From DASVXQ01 sp040414855 (lineage in GTDB: Bacteria > Actinomycetota > CALGFH01), in NCBI GenBank assembly GCA_040414855.1, contig JBEDUQ010000038.1, positions 62,001 to 126,000 on the forward strand: a stretch of DNA of 64,000 nucleotides, given 5' to 3'. The number at the start of each line of letters is the position of its first letter. Within the stretch, counting starts at the first letter, position 1. A program made the position numbers and the translations under genes. The notes beneath the pieces are model-generated. The model searched no databases and had not been told where the DNA came from. It saw only the letters and a program-made list of their open reading frames with translations. This document shows, piece by piece, positions 16,242 to 25,261 of this stretch.

Positions 16242-19200
16242 CCGGACGCGTCGGCGGTGGCCGGTTCGTTGCTGGACCGGTGGTCGGGTGGCGGTTCGTT
16301 GCTGGACCGGTGGTCGGGTGGCGGTGCGTTGCTGGACCGCTGGTCGGGTGTGGCCCGGGGTCGTAGGGCCGGTGTCCAGGCCACCTGGACCAGGCCCGAC
16401 CGCCCGTGGCGGCGGACGAGGTAGCCCCGGCCCGGTGGCTGTGGCGCGGCGGCGCGGCCCCCGAGCAGCTCTCCCTCGCGCGGGTCGCCCGACATGATCA
16501 GCCCGGGACCGCCACGCTCGCGGATCCGTTGGAAGAACGGCTCGAACGAGGTTCGCGCCGAGCCGCTGACGGGGCGGGCGAGCAGGACGTGCAAGCCGAC
16601 GTCCCGGCCACGGCCGAGCAGGTCGATCAGCGGCTCCAGCGGGTTGCCCGCGACCGGCGCCACCAGGTCGTAGTCGTCGACCACCAGCACGTGACGCGGT
16701 TCGTGCCGCATGCCCGGCGCCGGTGCGCCGCGGTCGAGGCGGACATCGAGCGACGAGCGCAGCCGGCGGATGCCGTCGAACACCAATGCGGGTGAGTCCA
16801 GGTAGGCCCTGCACTGGGGCAGGTCGGTGAGGTCGGCCAGCGTGCGCCGGTAGTCGACCACGATCAGCCGCAGCTCGTCGGTGCTGTAACGGGCAGCCAG
16901 ACCGGTGGCCAGGCACCGCAGCGTCGAGGTCTTCCCGCACTCGGCATCGCCGAGCACGAGAAAGTGCGGCGCTGACCACAGATCGAGGGTCACGACGTCG
17001 AGGCGGTGGTCGTGCAGCGCGAATGGCACTCCCCCGCTCGCTTCCAGCTCGGGACAGGCGGCCGCCCGCCGGAGAAGGTCGTCGATCGGCACCAGCGTAG
17101 GCAGCCGTCGCAGCCGCGGAGCGATCGCGCCCGTCGGGCTCCGCAGGACATGCCGGAGGAGCGCTTCGGCCGCCACCGGAATCGCGCCACCGTCGCCGCC
17201 AAGGACGGTGCCGGGGCCAACCGTCTCGTCACGGCTCGCGCCAGCCCGGGCCACGGCCGGCAGGGCGGTCTGGAACTGGTGACCGTTGGCGGAGAGCCCC
17301 CGTCCCGGGGTGCGAGATGGCAGGCGGGCAGCGGCCGCGCGGCCGACCTGCGATTCGAACGGGTCGTTGAGGTGGAGCTCCAGCCGGCCGCCGAGGTTGT
17401 CCAGGAGCCCGAGCCGGAGGTCGGCCCACCGGTTGGCGGCGATCACCAGGTGCACGCCGTGGTGCAGCCCAACCGCCGCGAGCGCTTCGATCTCGTGATC
17501 GAGGTCGGGAAGCTCCTGCCGGAGCCTGGCCCAGTTGTCGACGACCAGGAACACATCGCCGTACCCGTCCTGGCCCAGCGCGGGCTGGTGGCGGCGGCGG
17601 GCATGCCACTCCGCCATCGACGCGATCCTCTCTTCGCGGAACTGCTGGTCTCGCTCGGCGACGACCGTGCGCAGCTCGCGGACCAGCCGTCTGGCCTCGT
17701 CGGGGTCGTGGACGCCCGCCACGGCTCCGACGTGCGGCAGGTCGCCCAGCCGGTGCAGCAGTCCCCCGCCGAGGTCGATGCAGTACAGCTGCACATCGTC
17801 CGGAGCGTGGGTAAGGGCGAGGGCAGCCACCAGCGTGGCCAGTAGCGTGCTCTTGCCACTCCGCGGCGCGCCGGCGATCGCCAGGTGACCTCGCCGACCG
17901 GTGAAGTCCAGCTCCAGCGGGTGCTGCGACTGTGTGAACGGCTCGTCCACGATGCCGACCGGCACTCGCAGCCAGCCCGGGTCGCCGGGACGCCGGGCGT
18001 GCCGCGGCGAGCCGGCGGAACCCACGTGATCCCGCGGACCCGGCGGACCCGGCGGACCCTGGAGACCCCGCGGACCTGGTGGCCCTAGCGGACCCGGCGG
18101 ACCCGGTGGACCCGCCGGACCGGCCGCTCCGCGGCAGCGCTGGAGCACCTCGTCGAGGGTGATCACCCGCGCGAGGGGCGGCAGCCAGACGCGGTGCGCG
18201 CGCGATTCGGTGGCCGCACGGGCCGCGGCGGAGAGCGCGGCCAACTCCTCGGCGGCCGCCGCGGCCGTGGGCACGTCGGGCATGGCGGGGAGGACGTCGT
18301 CGCGTGGCAAGGCGATCGGCTCGAAGGGCACGACCAGCGGCACCGGGTCGCCGGGCGTGGCCCGCGGGCCCGCGTGAGATGGCGTGAACCCGCCGGCGAC
18401 CACGAGACCCTGGAACGGCACGCAGGGACCGTCGTCGACCCGGAGCAGACCGTGGCCGGGAGACGCCGGGAGATGGAACGCGTCGGCTGTGCCGAGCACG
18501 GCGGTGGACTCGGCCGCGCTGAAGGTGCGAAGGCAGATCCGGTAGCGGAGATGGCTCTCCAAGCCGCGGAGACGGCCCTCGTCTAGGCGCTGCGACGCGA
18601 GCAGCAGGTGGATCCCCAGGCTGCGGCCGGTCCGGCCGATCGCGGTGAAGAGGTCGAGGAACTCCGGATGGGCGGCGAGCAGCTCGCCGAACTCGTCGAC
18701 GACCACCAGCAGGCTCGGCAGCGGCTCGAGGCGTCCGGTCGCCGCCCGTCTTCGGTGCGCGGCGATGCTGTCGAGGTTCGCCTCCCGGAGCAGGCGCTGC
18801 CTGCGGTCGACCTCGCCGAAGAGGGCGCTCCGGGCGCGCTCCACCATGCTGGGATCGTCCTGGAGGTTGGTGATCAGGCCGGCGGTGTGGGGCAGGCCGG
18901 CCAGCGGTGCGAACGCTGCCCCGCCCTTGAAGTCGACCAGCGCGAACGAGAGCCGCTCGAGCGGGTGGGTCAACGCGAGCCCGACGACGATCGTGCGCAG
19001 CAGCTCGCTCTTCCCCGACCCGGTGGCGCCGATGAGCAGGCCGTGCGGGCCCATGCCGCCCTCAGAGGCCTCCTCGAGGTCGAGGACGACACCGGCATCC
19101 ACGCCAGCATCGACGACGGCCGGGGCCGCGAGGCCACCGGAAGGCGCGACCGGTCGCCCGATCGGAACCCGAAGTCGCGCGGACGCCGCGCCCTCGCGCC

Positions 19201-20623
19201 AGACCCTCGCGAGCCCCGGACCGTCGAGAGCTGAATCACGACCGAACCCGAGCACGTCGAGGAGGCCGGCGGGCGGCCGCCCACGGCCATAACCATCGCG
19301 GCCCTCACCGCCCTCACCGGACCCCGGGCCCGCGAGCCACAGCGGCGCGAGACGCCTCGCCAACGCCTCCGAGAACGCCAGGCTCGCCGCGTCGGCCCGA
19401 CCGCCGGCGTGGACACGCCCAACGGGACCCGCCTCGCGGACCGTGAGCCCGCCGTCCCCGTCGACCTCCACGGTGCACCGTGCCGCCGGCGGCTCGCCGA
19501 GCGCACCACTGGCGAGCCAGAGGACCGTGGCGCAGAGCTCCGGCGCGGCCCGGAGCAGCTCGTCCACGATCTCCGAGCGACCCAACGGCCCTCCCGGCAG
19601 GTAGCCGTCAACCACGACCAGCAGGTGCGGCGGCAAGGCCCCAGCGCGCGAACCGCCCCCGCTCGCGCGCGAGCGCCGGCCGCGCAGCCGGGGGCGGACC
19701 TCGCGCTCGATCAAGCCGGACGCGCCGGTCGGGCTCGCGGCCAACATGCATCGCGGCGACACCACCGGCCCTCCACCCGCCTCCAGACCCGGCCGCGCGT
19801 GCGGGAGCCATTTGAGCCACTCCCAATCGAGCACGGCGTCCGGTGTCGTCACGGCCACGATCCACAGGTCCTCGGGCGCGTGGGCGACCGCGGATTGGAG
19901 CAGCATGCCCCGCACCAGCGAGCGCGCGGCGGCCCTGGGGCCGCGGACGGTCACGACCCCAACGCCTCGCAGCGGCACCGTGACCGGGAGGTCCTCGACC
20001 CCCGCTGACCTCGCGACCACCTCCCGCGCCGCCCGGAGCAGCTCGGGGTCGTGGTCCGCCAGCGGGTCGCGCCCGAGGTCCAGGGACAGTCTGGCGGCGA
20101 GCGGCACGGGACCGCGTCCCACCCGGACCTCCAGGAAGTCCGCGTCGGGCGGCGACCGCTCCCAGACTCGGCCGTGGTCGATCATGCCGGCCAGCCGGTC
20201 CAGGTCGGGGTGCACGTGCTCGGCCGCCGCGCGCTGCGCCGCCGCCGCCTCGGCCGCCCGAGTGCCGACCTCGTCGAGGTGGGCGCGATACCGAGACACC
20301 TCGACCCGCCTCGCACGCTTGGCGGAACGGCGCCCGAGCAGGCGTGTGCCCAGGCCGACCAAGGCCGACAGCAGCAGCGACCCGCCCGTGGCGAGGAGCA
20401 GCCATCGGCGCCCGGAGCCCGACGACGAGAGCAGCAGCGGCAGCGACCCGATGCCGCCGAGGGCTGGCAGCAGGAACAACGGCCAACCGCCCGACGCCGG
20501 TGGAGCCGATCGCGGTGGCGGGGCGACGACAATTTCTCCGGAGGGCACCGGCGGCGGGTGGCGGCGCGGTCCCCGATCCACGCGGAACCGGCCGGAGCCG
20601 AGCATTTGGACGTTGTTCTCCAT
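16238..20623 (-). CDS. EccC-type FtsK/SpoIIIE ATPase of type VII secretion
   Basis: 1461 residues. A short N-terminus with PSGEIVVAPPP, two membrane segments (about 46-66 and 72-93) and three P-loop domains give the EccCa-EccCb layout. Walker A motifs are GATGSGKS (532-539), GAPRSGKS (918-925) and GDAECGKT (1225-1232); domain 1 also has LVVVDEFGELL. LASQRLDEGRLRGLESHLRY is an EccC hallmark. The protein would drive export of WXG100-type substrates. Odd points are a collagen-like stretch at 832-864 between domains 1 and 2 and three 10-residue repeats at the C-terminus. No eccB, eccD, eccE, mycosin or WXG100 gene is in the window. The ribosome-binding site is weak, and a DnaA-type box lies 93 bp upstream. 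Confidence 0.93.
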   Translation of the reverse strand: MENNVQMLGSGRFRVDRGPRRHPPPVPSGEIVVAPPPRSAPPASGGWPLFLLPALGGIGSLPLLLSSSGSGRRWLLLATGGSLLLSALVGLGTRLLGRRSAKRARRVEVSRYRAHLDEVGTRAAEAAAAQRAAAEHVHPDLDRLAGMIDHGRVWERSPPDADFLEVRVGRGPVPLAARLSLDLGRDPLADHDPELLRAAREVVARSAGVEDLPVTVPLRGVGVVTVRGPRAAARSLVRGMLLQSAVAHAPEDLWIVAVTTPDAVLDWEWLKWLPHARPGLEAGGGPVVSPRCMLAASPTGASGLIEREVRPRLRGRRSRASGGGSRAGALPPHLLVVVDGYLPGGPLGRSEIVDELLRAAPELCATVLWLASGALGEPPAARCTVEVDGDGGLTVREAGPVGRVHAGGRADAASLAFSEALARRLAPLWLAGPGSGEGGEGRDGYGRGRPPAGLLDVLGFGRDSALDGPGLARVWREGAASARLRVPIGRPVAPSGGLAAPAVVDAGVDAGVVLDLEEASEGGMGPHGLLIGATGSGKSELLRTIVVGLALTHPLERLSFALVDFKGGAAFAPLAGLPHTAGLITNLQDDPSMVERARSALFGEVDRRQRLLREANLDSIAAHRRRAATGRLEPLPSLLVVVDEFGELLAAHPEFLDLFTAIGRTGRSLGIHLLLASQRLDEGRLRGLESHLRYRICLRTFSAAESTAVLGTADAFHLPASPGHGLLRVDDGPCVPFQGLVVAGGFTPSHAGPRATPGDPVPLVVPFEPIALPRDDVLPAMPDVPTAAAAAEELAALSAAARAATESRAHRVWLPPLARVITLDEVLQRCRGAAGPAGPPGPPGPLGPPGPRGLQGPPGPPGPRDHVGSAGSPRHARRPGDPGWLRVPVGIVDEPFTQSQHPLELDFTGRRGHLAIAGAPRSGKSTLLATLVAALALTHAPDDVQLYCIDLGGGLLHRLGDLPHVGAVAGVHDPDEARRLVRELRTVVAERDQQFREERIASMAEWHARRRHQPALGQDGYGDVFLVVDNWARLRQELPDLDHEIEALAAVGLHHGVHLVIAANRWADLRLGLLDNLGGRLELHLNDPFESQVGRAAAARLPSRTPGRGLSANGHQFQTALPAVARAGASRDETVGPGTVLGGDGGAIPVAAEALLRHVLRSPTGAIAPRLRRLPTLVPIDDLLRRAAACPELEASGGVPFALHDHRLDVVTLDLWSAPHFLVLGDAECGKTSTLRCLATGLAARYSTDELRLIVVDYRRTLADLTDLPQCRAYLDSPALVFDGIRRLRSSLDVRLDRGAPAPGMRHEPRHVLVVDDYDLVAPVAGNPLEPLIDLLGRGRDVGLHVLLARPVSGSARTSFEPFFQRIRERGGPGLIMSGDPREGELLGGRAAAPQPPGRGYLVRRHGRSGLVQVAWTPALRPRATPDQRSSNAPPPDHRSSNEPPPDHRSSNEPATADASG
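16262..16351. repeat. 30-bp tandem repeat at the eccC 3' end
   Basis: Three 30-bp units encode TPDQRSSNAP, PPDHRSSNEP and PPDHRSSNEP. The last two units are almost identical in DNA, which suggests recent duplication. The repeat keeps frame and lies just before the yukD overlap. Confidence 0.9.
18032..18130. repeat. Collagen-like Gly-X-Y coding repeat inside eccC
   Basis: Nine-base units (GGTCCGCCG and variants on the minus strand) encode eleven consecutive Gly-X-Y triplets, mostly GPP, at residues 832-864 of EccC. The stretch lies between ATPase domains 1 and 2. Confidence 0.92.
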
Positions 20624-20715
20624 GCGGCGAGCACCGAGGGGGTCGAAAGGATGTGCGAACCTCGGGCCTCGACGCTAATGGCGCGCCAGCCCGGCGGAAA
20701 GCCCACCTCGAAATC

Positions 20716-20724
20716 TGTGGATAA
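20716..20724. promoter_or_regulatory. DnaA-box-like site upstream of eccC
   Basis: TGTGGATAA (TTATCCACA on the minus strand) matches the DnaA box consensus. It lies 93 bp before the eccC start, in the 163-bp gap to the GNAT gene. The wider context AAATCTGTGGATAACC is shared almost exactly with the site at 37733. Confidence 0.6.
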
Positions 20725-20752
20725 CCGCGTCGGCGCGGCAAGGAAGGCCCGT

Positions 20753-20785
20753 CCCCCGGCGACGGCAGGAACGCCGTCGGGCGGG
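20753..20785 (-). terminator. GC-rich hairpin after the dxr-rip1-ispG-GNAT unit
   Basis: A 7-bp perfect stem CGACGGC/GCCGTCG with a 6-nt loop (20760-20779) is extended by CCCC/GGGG flanks. It follows the GNAT stop directly. No T tract is present, so termination strength is uncertain. Confidence 0.45.
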
Positions 20786-20786
20786 G

Positions 20787-21677
20787 CTACGGCAGGATGA
20801 CCGTCTGGAAGTCGTAGGGCTCGCGCTGAAACCCCAGGCGCTCGTAGAGAGCGACCGCCGGCGCGTTGAAGTCGTTCACGTAGAGCGAGAGAGCGGGGTG
20901 GCGCTGAAACGCCAGCTCGCAGCAGGCGGCCATCGCCTCGGTGCCGAGACCCTGGCCGCGGACGGCGGGCGGGACGTAGACGCCCTGGATCTGCGCGCCC
21001 TTGTCGCTGGCGCAGCCAACGTCCATCTTGAACTGGAGCTCTCCGCCGACCTCGTAGACGTAGGTCCAGCCGCGCGCGGTGAGGATCTGGACCCTGCGGC
21101 GGTAGCCGGACGGGTCGCGGGCGAGCGGGTTCTCGCCCATCTCCTCGGTGTACATCGCGGCCGACAGATGCAGCACCCGGTCCTCGTCCGCCGGCTTGGC
21201 GAGCCGCGCAAAGCCCGCCGCCGGCCCGTCTGGCGGGATCAGGGTGCGGGGGTCGACCACGTAGACGAATTGGCGGGCGCGGACCTCCCTCGGCGGCGGA
21301 TAGGTGGCGCCGACCAGCTCCCAGAGCCGCTCGACCGCGAGCCGCTCGCCGACCAGCATCCGGGTCGCGGCCGAGCCGGCGGCGGCCGGCGCGAGCGTGT
21401 CGCACACCATGCTGTCGTCGAACGCGGGCACCACGTTGGGGCCGACGTGCAGGACGCCGACCAGCTCGCCGGAGCCGGTCGAGAACGCGCCCCACAACGG
21501 GCTCCAGCCGGGAGCCCTGAGAACGCCGTCGTTGAGCACCCGGCTGGCGATGAAGACGTCCCTGGCCGGCTGCCGGTCGAGATACGCCAGGGTTGCCCGC
21601 TCGTCCTGGCGGCCGAGCAGCCGGACCTCGAGGCCGGACGACCCGCGTGTCCCGCCCCCCGGTCGCCCCAGACGCAT
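20787..21677 (-). CDS. GNAT N-acetyltransferase (DUF4081-GNAT type)
   Basis: 296 residues. The C-terminal GNAT domain has the acetyl-CoA loop VYVPPAVRGQGLGTEAMAA followed by LYVNDFNAPAVALYERLGFQ. The N-terminal half (about 15-140) matches the extra domain of the actinobacterial protein encoded after ispG (Rv2867c in Mycobacterium tuberculosis). Substrate unknown. ATG at 21677 is 2 nt from the ispG stop, so it is last in the dxr-rip1-ispG unit. Confidence 0.88.
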   Translation of the reverse strand: MRLGRPGGGTRGSSGLEVRLLGRQDERATLAYLDRQPARDVFIASRVLNDGVLRAPGWSPLWGAFSTGSGELVGVLHVGPNVVPAFDDSMVCDTLAPAAAGSAATRMLVGERLAVERLWELVGATYPPPREVRARQFVYVVDPRTLIPPDGPAAGFARLAKPADEDRVLHLSAAMYTEEMGENPLARDPSGYRRRVQILTARGWTYVYEVGGELQFKMDVGCASDKGAQIQGVYVPPAVRGQGLGTEAMAACCELAFQRHPALSLYVNDFNAPAVALYERLGFQREPYDFQTVILP

Positions 21678-21679
21678 TC

Positions 21680-22825
21680 TCAGCCTCGGGTCACCTCCGG
21701 CTTGCCGCTGGCGGCGCCGGACGCCTTGTACTCCTCGGCCAGCAACTTCGCCTCCTGCATCAGCGAGTCGACGATCTCGGACTCTGGAACCGTCCGGATC
21801 ACCTGGCCGCCGCGGAAGATCTGGCCCTTGCCCTTGCCTGACGCGACCCCGATGTCGGCCTCGCGGGCCTCGCCCGGGCCGTTGACGATGCAGCCCATGA
21901 CCGCGACCCGCAGCGGGGCGTCGATCTCGCCCATGCGCTCCTCGACCGCGTTGGCCAGCGTGAAGACGTCGACCTCGGCGCGGCCGCACGACGGGCACGC
22001 GACCAGGTCGAGCTTCTTGGGCCGTAGGCCGAGCGCGCCGAGGATGGCATTGCCGACCTTGACCTCCTCGACCGGCGGCGCCGTCAGCGACACGCGGATG
22101 GTGTCGCCGATGCCTTCGGCGAGCAGCGTGCCGATGCCCACCGACGACTTGATGATCCCGTCCTTGGGCGTGCCCGCCTCAGTGACGCCCAGGTGGAGCG
22201 GGTAGTCGCAGCGGGCGGCCAGCAGCCGGTACGACTCGATCATCATCACCGGGTTCTGGTGCTTCACCGAGATCTTGATGTCGCCGAAGCCGACCGACTC
22301 GAGGATCCCGATCTCGAACAGCGCGGACTCGACCAGCGCCTCGGGCGTCGGGCCGCCGTGTTTGGCCAGGATCTCCTTCTGGAGCGATCCGGCGTTGACG
22401 CCGACCCGGATCGGGATACCCCGCGCCGAGGCCTCCTGGGCGATCAGCTTGACCTTGTCGTGCTTCTTGATGTTTCCGGGGTTGATGCGGACCCCGGCGC
22501 AGCCCGCCTCGATCGCGGCCATCGCGTACTTCCACTGGAAATGGATATCCGCGACGACCGGAATCGTCGACTTCGCGGCGATCGCCTTGAGCGCCGCCGC
22601 GTCGTCGGTGTCGGGCACGGCGACCCGGACGATGTCGCAGCCGGACGCGGCCAGCTCAGCGATCTGCTGGAGGGTGGCGTTGATGTCAGCGGTCTTGGTG
22701 ATGCACATCGACTGCACGCTGATGGGCGCGCCATCCCCCACCGGCACCTTGCCCACGTTGATGCGACGTGAGTGCCGGCGGCCCTTTCCTGCCGCGATGT
22801 CGGTCAACTCGAGGGGGTAGGCCAC
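21680..22825 (-). CDS. ispG: 4-hydroxy-3-methylbut-2-en-1-yl diphosphate synthase
   Basis: 381 residues, the compact two-domain bacterial form. The TIM-barrel half shows VPVGDGAPISVQSM, VVADIHFQW and RINPGNI. The [4Fe-4S] half has VACPSCGR and MGCIVNGPGEAREADIG, supplying three cysteines and a glutamate. It catalyses the penultimate MEP-pathway step, forming HMBPP. dxr, the first committed MEP step, is in the same operon with the site-2 protease between them. A 79-nt gap to the upstream rip1 stop contains an AAAAGGAG ribosome-binding site ahead of GTG at 22825. Confidence 0.97.
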   Translation of the reverse strand: MAYPLELTDIAAGKGRRHSRRINVGKVPVGDGAPISVQSMCITKTADINATLQQIAELAASGCDIVRVAVPDTDDAAALKAIAAKSTIPVVADIHFQWKYAMAAIEAGCAGVRINPGNIKKHDKVKLIAQEASARGIPIRVGVNAGSLQKEILAKHGGPTPEALVESALFEIGILESVGFGDIKISVKHQNPVMMIESYRLLAARCDYPLHLGVTEAGTPKDGIIKSSVGIGTLLAEGIGDTIRVSLTAPPVEEVKVGNAILGALGLRPKKLDLVACPSCGRAEVDVFTLANAVEERMGEIDAPLRVAVMGCIVNGPGEAREADIGVASGKGKGQIFRGGQVIRTVPESEIVDSLMQEAKLLAEEYKASGAASGKPEVTRG

Positions 22826-22904
22826 GGTCCTTAGCTCCTTTTCGAGAGGTCTCGCTTGGAGGGGGAATTCGGCGGAGACCGTCGAGCCGGGTTTCTCTCA
22901 AGCG

Positions 22905-24092
22905 TCATCTGAACGGGTTTGCGATCGGGTTGGTGATATCGAGCCACACCACCACCAGCACGAACACGAACAGCAGGCTGACCGCCACCGCGGCGATCGG
23001 TGCCAGCTTGCGCAGGTCGACCTCCCGCCTGGTGATGGCCTGCCAGCCGATCAGCGCGAGGTAGCCGCCGTCCAGGATCGGTATCGGCAGCAGGTTGAAG
23101 ATTCCAACGAACACGTTGAACTCGATCAGCAGGATGAGGAACCCCACCCACTGCCCAGCCGAGACCGCCTCGCCGGCGAGCCGCCCGATGCCGATCAGGC
23201 CGACCGGGCCGGATTCTCCTCCTCCGCCACCTCCGCCGCCACCACCGTTACCGCCGCCGGCGGGCGAGCTGTGCAGGCGGTCGGCGAGGCCCGGGACCAG
23301 CCCGCCGATGCCCTTGAACGAGCCGACCACCAGGTCGCCGAACATCTTCCCGCTGGAGGCGACGCCCTCGACCGGGCCCTTGCGCTCCACGGTGCCGGCC
23401 GGGCTGATGCCCAGGAAGCCGTGCGGCTGGCCGTTGGCGTCCCGCTCGACCGCCGGCACCAGCTGAGTGGTGAACGACTTGCCGTCACGCTGGTAGCCGA
23501 TCGTGACCTGCTTGCCGGCCTTGTCGGACAGGACGGCGCGGAGCTGGTCGAAGGTGCTGATCGGCTGGCCGTCGATCGAGACGATCTTGTCGCCGACCTT
23601 GAGCCCGGCGGCCGCTGCCGGCGCTGGCCGGCCGTCGGTGGTGGTGGCGACGGTGTTCTGGATGGTGGTCGTCGGCGGCCCGACCTGGAGCCCGATGACG
23701 ACGATCAGCCCGTAGATGAGCACCAGCGCGACCAGGAAGTGCGTGACCGAGCCGGCCGCCAGCACGATCGCGCGCTGCCAAGCCGGCTTGTTGCGGAATT
23801 GCCGCTCCGGCTCGACCGGCTCAGGCCTCTGGCCGCGCTCCTGCTCGAGGAAATTGCCGTCGAACTCGTGTGGGCTCATCCCGGCGATCTTGCAGAAGCC
23901 ACCGAGCGGCAACAGCTTGATGCCGTATTCGGTCTCACCGCGGCGGAACGACCAGAGGGTCTTGCCAAATCCCAGGAAGAAGCGCTCGACCTTCATACCG
24001 AACAGCTTCGCCGTCAGGAAGTGACCGCCTTCGTGAAGGAAGATCGCCAGCATGAGGGCGAAGAGGAACAGCAGGATGCCGATCAGACTCAT
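22905..24092 (-). CDS. Site-2 intramembrane zinc metalloprotease (RseP/Rip1 family)
   Basis: 395 residues. The first membrane helix ends in the zinc motif HEGGH (20-24), a PDZ domain covers about 140-235 (GLKVGDKIVSIDGQPI), and the C-terminal membrane core has the NLLPIPILDGG motif that supplies the third ligand. These proteases cut anti-sigma factors and other membrane proteins within the bilayer; the Mycobacterium homologue Rip1 lies at the same place between dxr and ispG. A Gly-rich loop of about 16 residues follows the PDZ domain. ATG at 24092 overlaps dxr as ATGA. Confidence 0.93.
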   Translation of the reverse strand: MSLIGILLFLFALMLAIFLHEGGHFLTAKLFGMKVERFFLGFGKTLWSFRRGETEYGIKLLPLGGFCKIAGMSPHEFDGNFLEQERGQRPEPVEPERQFRNKPAWQRAIVLAAGSVTHFLVALVLIYGLIVVIGLQVGPPTTTIQNTVATTTDGRPAPAAAAGLKVGDKIVSIDGQPISTFDQLRAVLSDKAGKQVTIGYQRDGKSFTTQLVPAVERDANGQPHGFLGISPAGTVERKGPVEGVASSGKMFGDLVVGSFKGIGGLVPGLADRLHSSPAGGGNGGGGGGGGGGESGPVGLIGIGRLAGEAVSAGQWVGFLILLIEFNVFVGIFNLLPIPILDGGYLALIGWQAITRREVDLRKLAPIAAVAVSLLFVFVLVVVWLDITNPIANPFR

Positions 24093-25261
24093 GCGGTCTC
24101 CCCGGTGGGGGTCAGGTCTTGAACCAGTGTACGAGCGCGCTCCCGGGACCACTGTTCGGCCGCGAGCACGGAGTCGAGGTCGACCACGTCGGGTGGCCGG
24201 TGGTCGCCGAGCACCTGGCCGACGACCTCGGCGATCTCGGGGAATCGGAGCCGCCCGGCGAGGAAGGCCGCGACCGCCTCCTCGTTGGCGGCGTTGAGCA
24301 CGGCGGGCGCCGTCCCGCCGCACCGTCCGGCCGTGATCGCCATGTCGAGCAGCGGGAAGACCTCCCGCTGCACGGGCTGGAACTCCAGGGTCGACGCCCT
24401 GGTCCAGTCCATCCGGCCGATCGGCCTCGAGGAGCGCTCGGGCCAGCCGAGCGCAAGGCCGATCGGCAGCCGCATGTCGGGCATGGACAGCTGGGCGATG
24501 GTGGCGCCGTCGCGGAACTCGACCATCGCGTGGACGATGCTCTGCGGGTGCACCACCACCTCGATCCGCTCGTACGGCAGCTCGAACAGCAGATGGGCCT
24601 CGATCACCTCGAGGCCCTTGTTCATGAGCGTCGCGGAGTTGATGGTGATCACCGGGCCCATCCGCCAGGTCGGGTGCGCGAGGGCCTGCTCGGGCGTCAC
24701 CTCGGCCAGCTCCGCGGCCGAACGGCCCCGGAACGGGCCGCCCGAGGCGGTGATGACCAGCCTGGCGACCTCGCTGGGGGCGCCGGCGCGCAGGCACTGG
24801 GCGAGGGCGGAGTGCTCGGAGTCGACCGGGACGATCTGCCCCGGGCGGGCTCGGGAGGCGACCAGCGGGCCGCCGACGATCAGGCTCTCCTTGTTCGCCA
24901 GCGCGAGCCGCCGGTCGGTCTCCAGGGCCCGCAGGGTCGGCAGCAGGCCGACCGAGCCGGTCACGCCGTTGAGCACCACGTCGGCGTCGTCCAGCGCCGC
25001 CAGCTCCCCCATCGCCTCCTGGCCGACCTCGAGCCGGCAGCCGGGCGGCAGGTCGCGGGCGAGCTGGGCGGCCTCGGCCTCGTCCACCAGCGCGACCACC
25101 TCCGGCCGCAGCTCGCGCGCCTGGGCGGCCAGCCGCGCGGCCGAGCGCCTGGCGGCCAGGGCGACCACCTTGAAGCGGCCGTCGGCCTCCCGGATGACCT
25201 CCACGGCCTGCTCGCCGATCGAGCCGGTCGACCCGAGGAGGGCGACCCCGGTAGCACTCAT
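24089..25261 (-). CDS. dxr: 1-deoxy-D-xylulose 5-phosphate reductoisomerase
   Basis: 390 residues. The NADPH site GSTGSIGEQAVEVI opens the protein, NKESLIVGG and PVDSEHSALAQCL give the metal and substrate loop, and ITASGGPFRG and PTWRMGPVITINSATLMNKGLE are diagnostic. It forms 2-C-methyl-D-erythritol 4-phosphate, the first committed step of the MEP isoprenoid pathway. ATG at 25261 overlaps rlmN by 4 nt and the gene ends overlapping the protease gene, so rlmN-dxr-rip1-ispG are co-translated. Confidence 0.97.
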   Translation of the reverse strand: MSATGVALLGSTGSIGEQAVEVIREADGRFKVVALAARRSAARLAAQARELRPEVVALVDEAEAAQLARDLPPGCRLEVGQEAMGELAALDDADVVLNGVTGSVGLLPTLRALETDRRLALANKESLIVGGPLVASRARPGQIVPVDSEHSALAQCLRAGAPSEVARLVITASGGPFRGRSAAELAEVTPEQALAHPTWRMGPVITINSATLMNKGLEVIEAHLLFELPYERIEVVVHPQSIVHAMVEFRDGATIAQLSMPDMRLPIGLALGWPERSSRPIGRMDWTRASTLEFQPVQREVFPLLDMAITAGRCGGTAPAVLNAANEEAVAAFLAGRLRFPEIAEVVGQVLGDHRPPDVVDLDSVLAAEQWSRERARTLVQDLTPTGETA

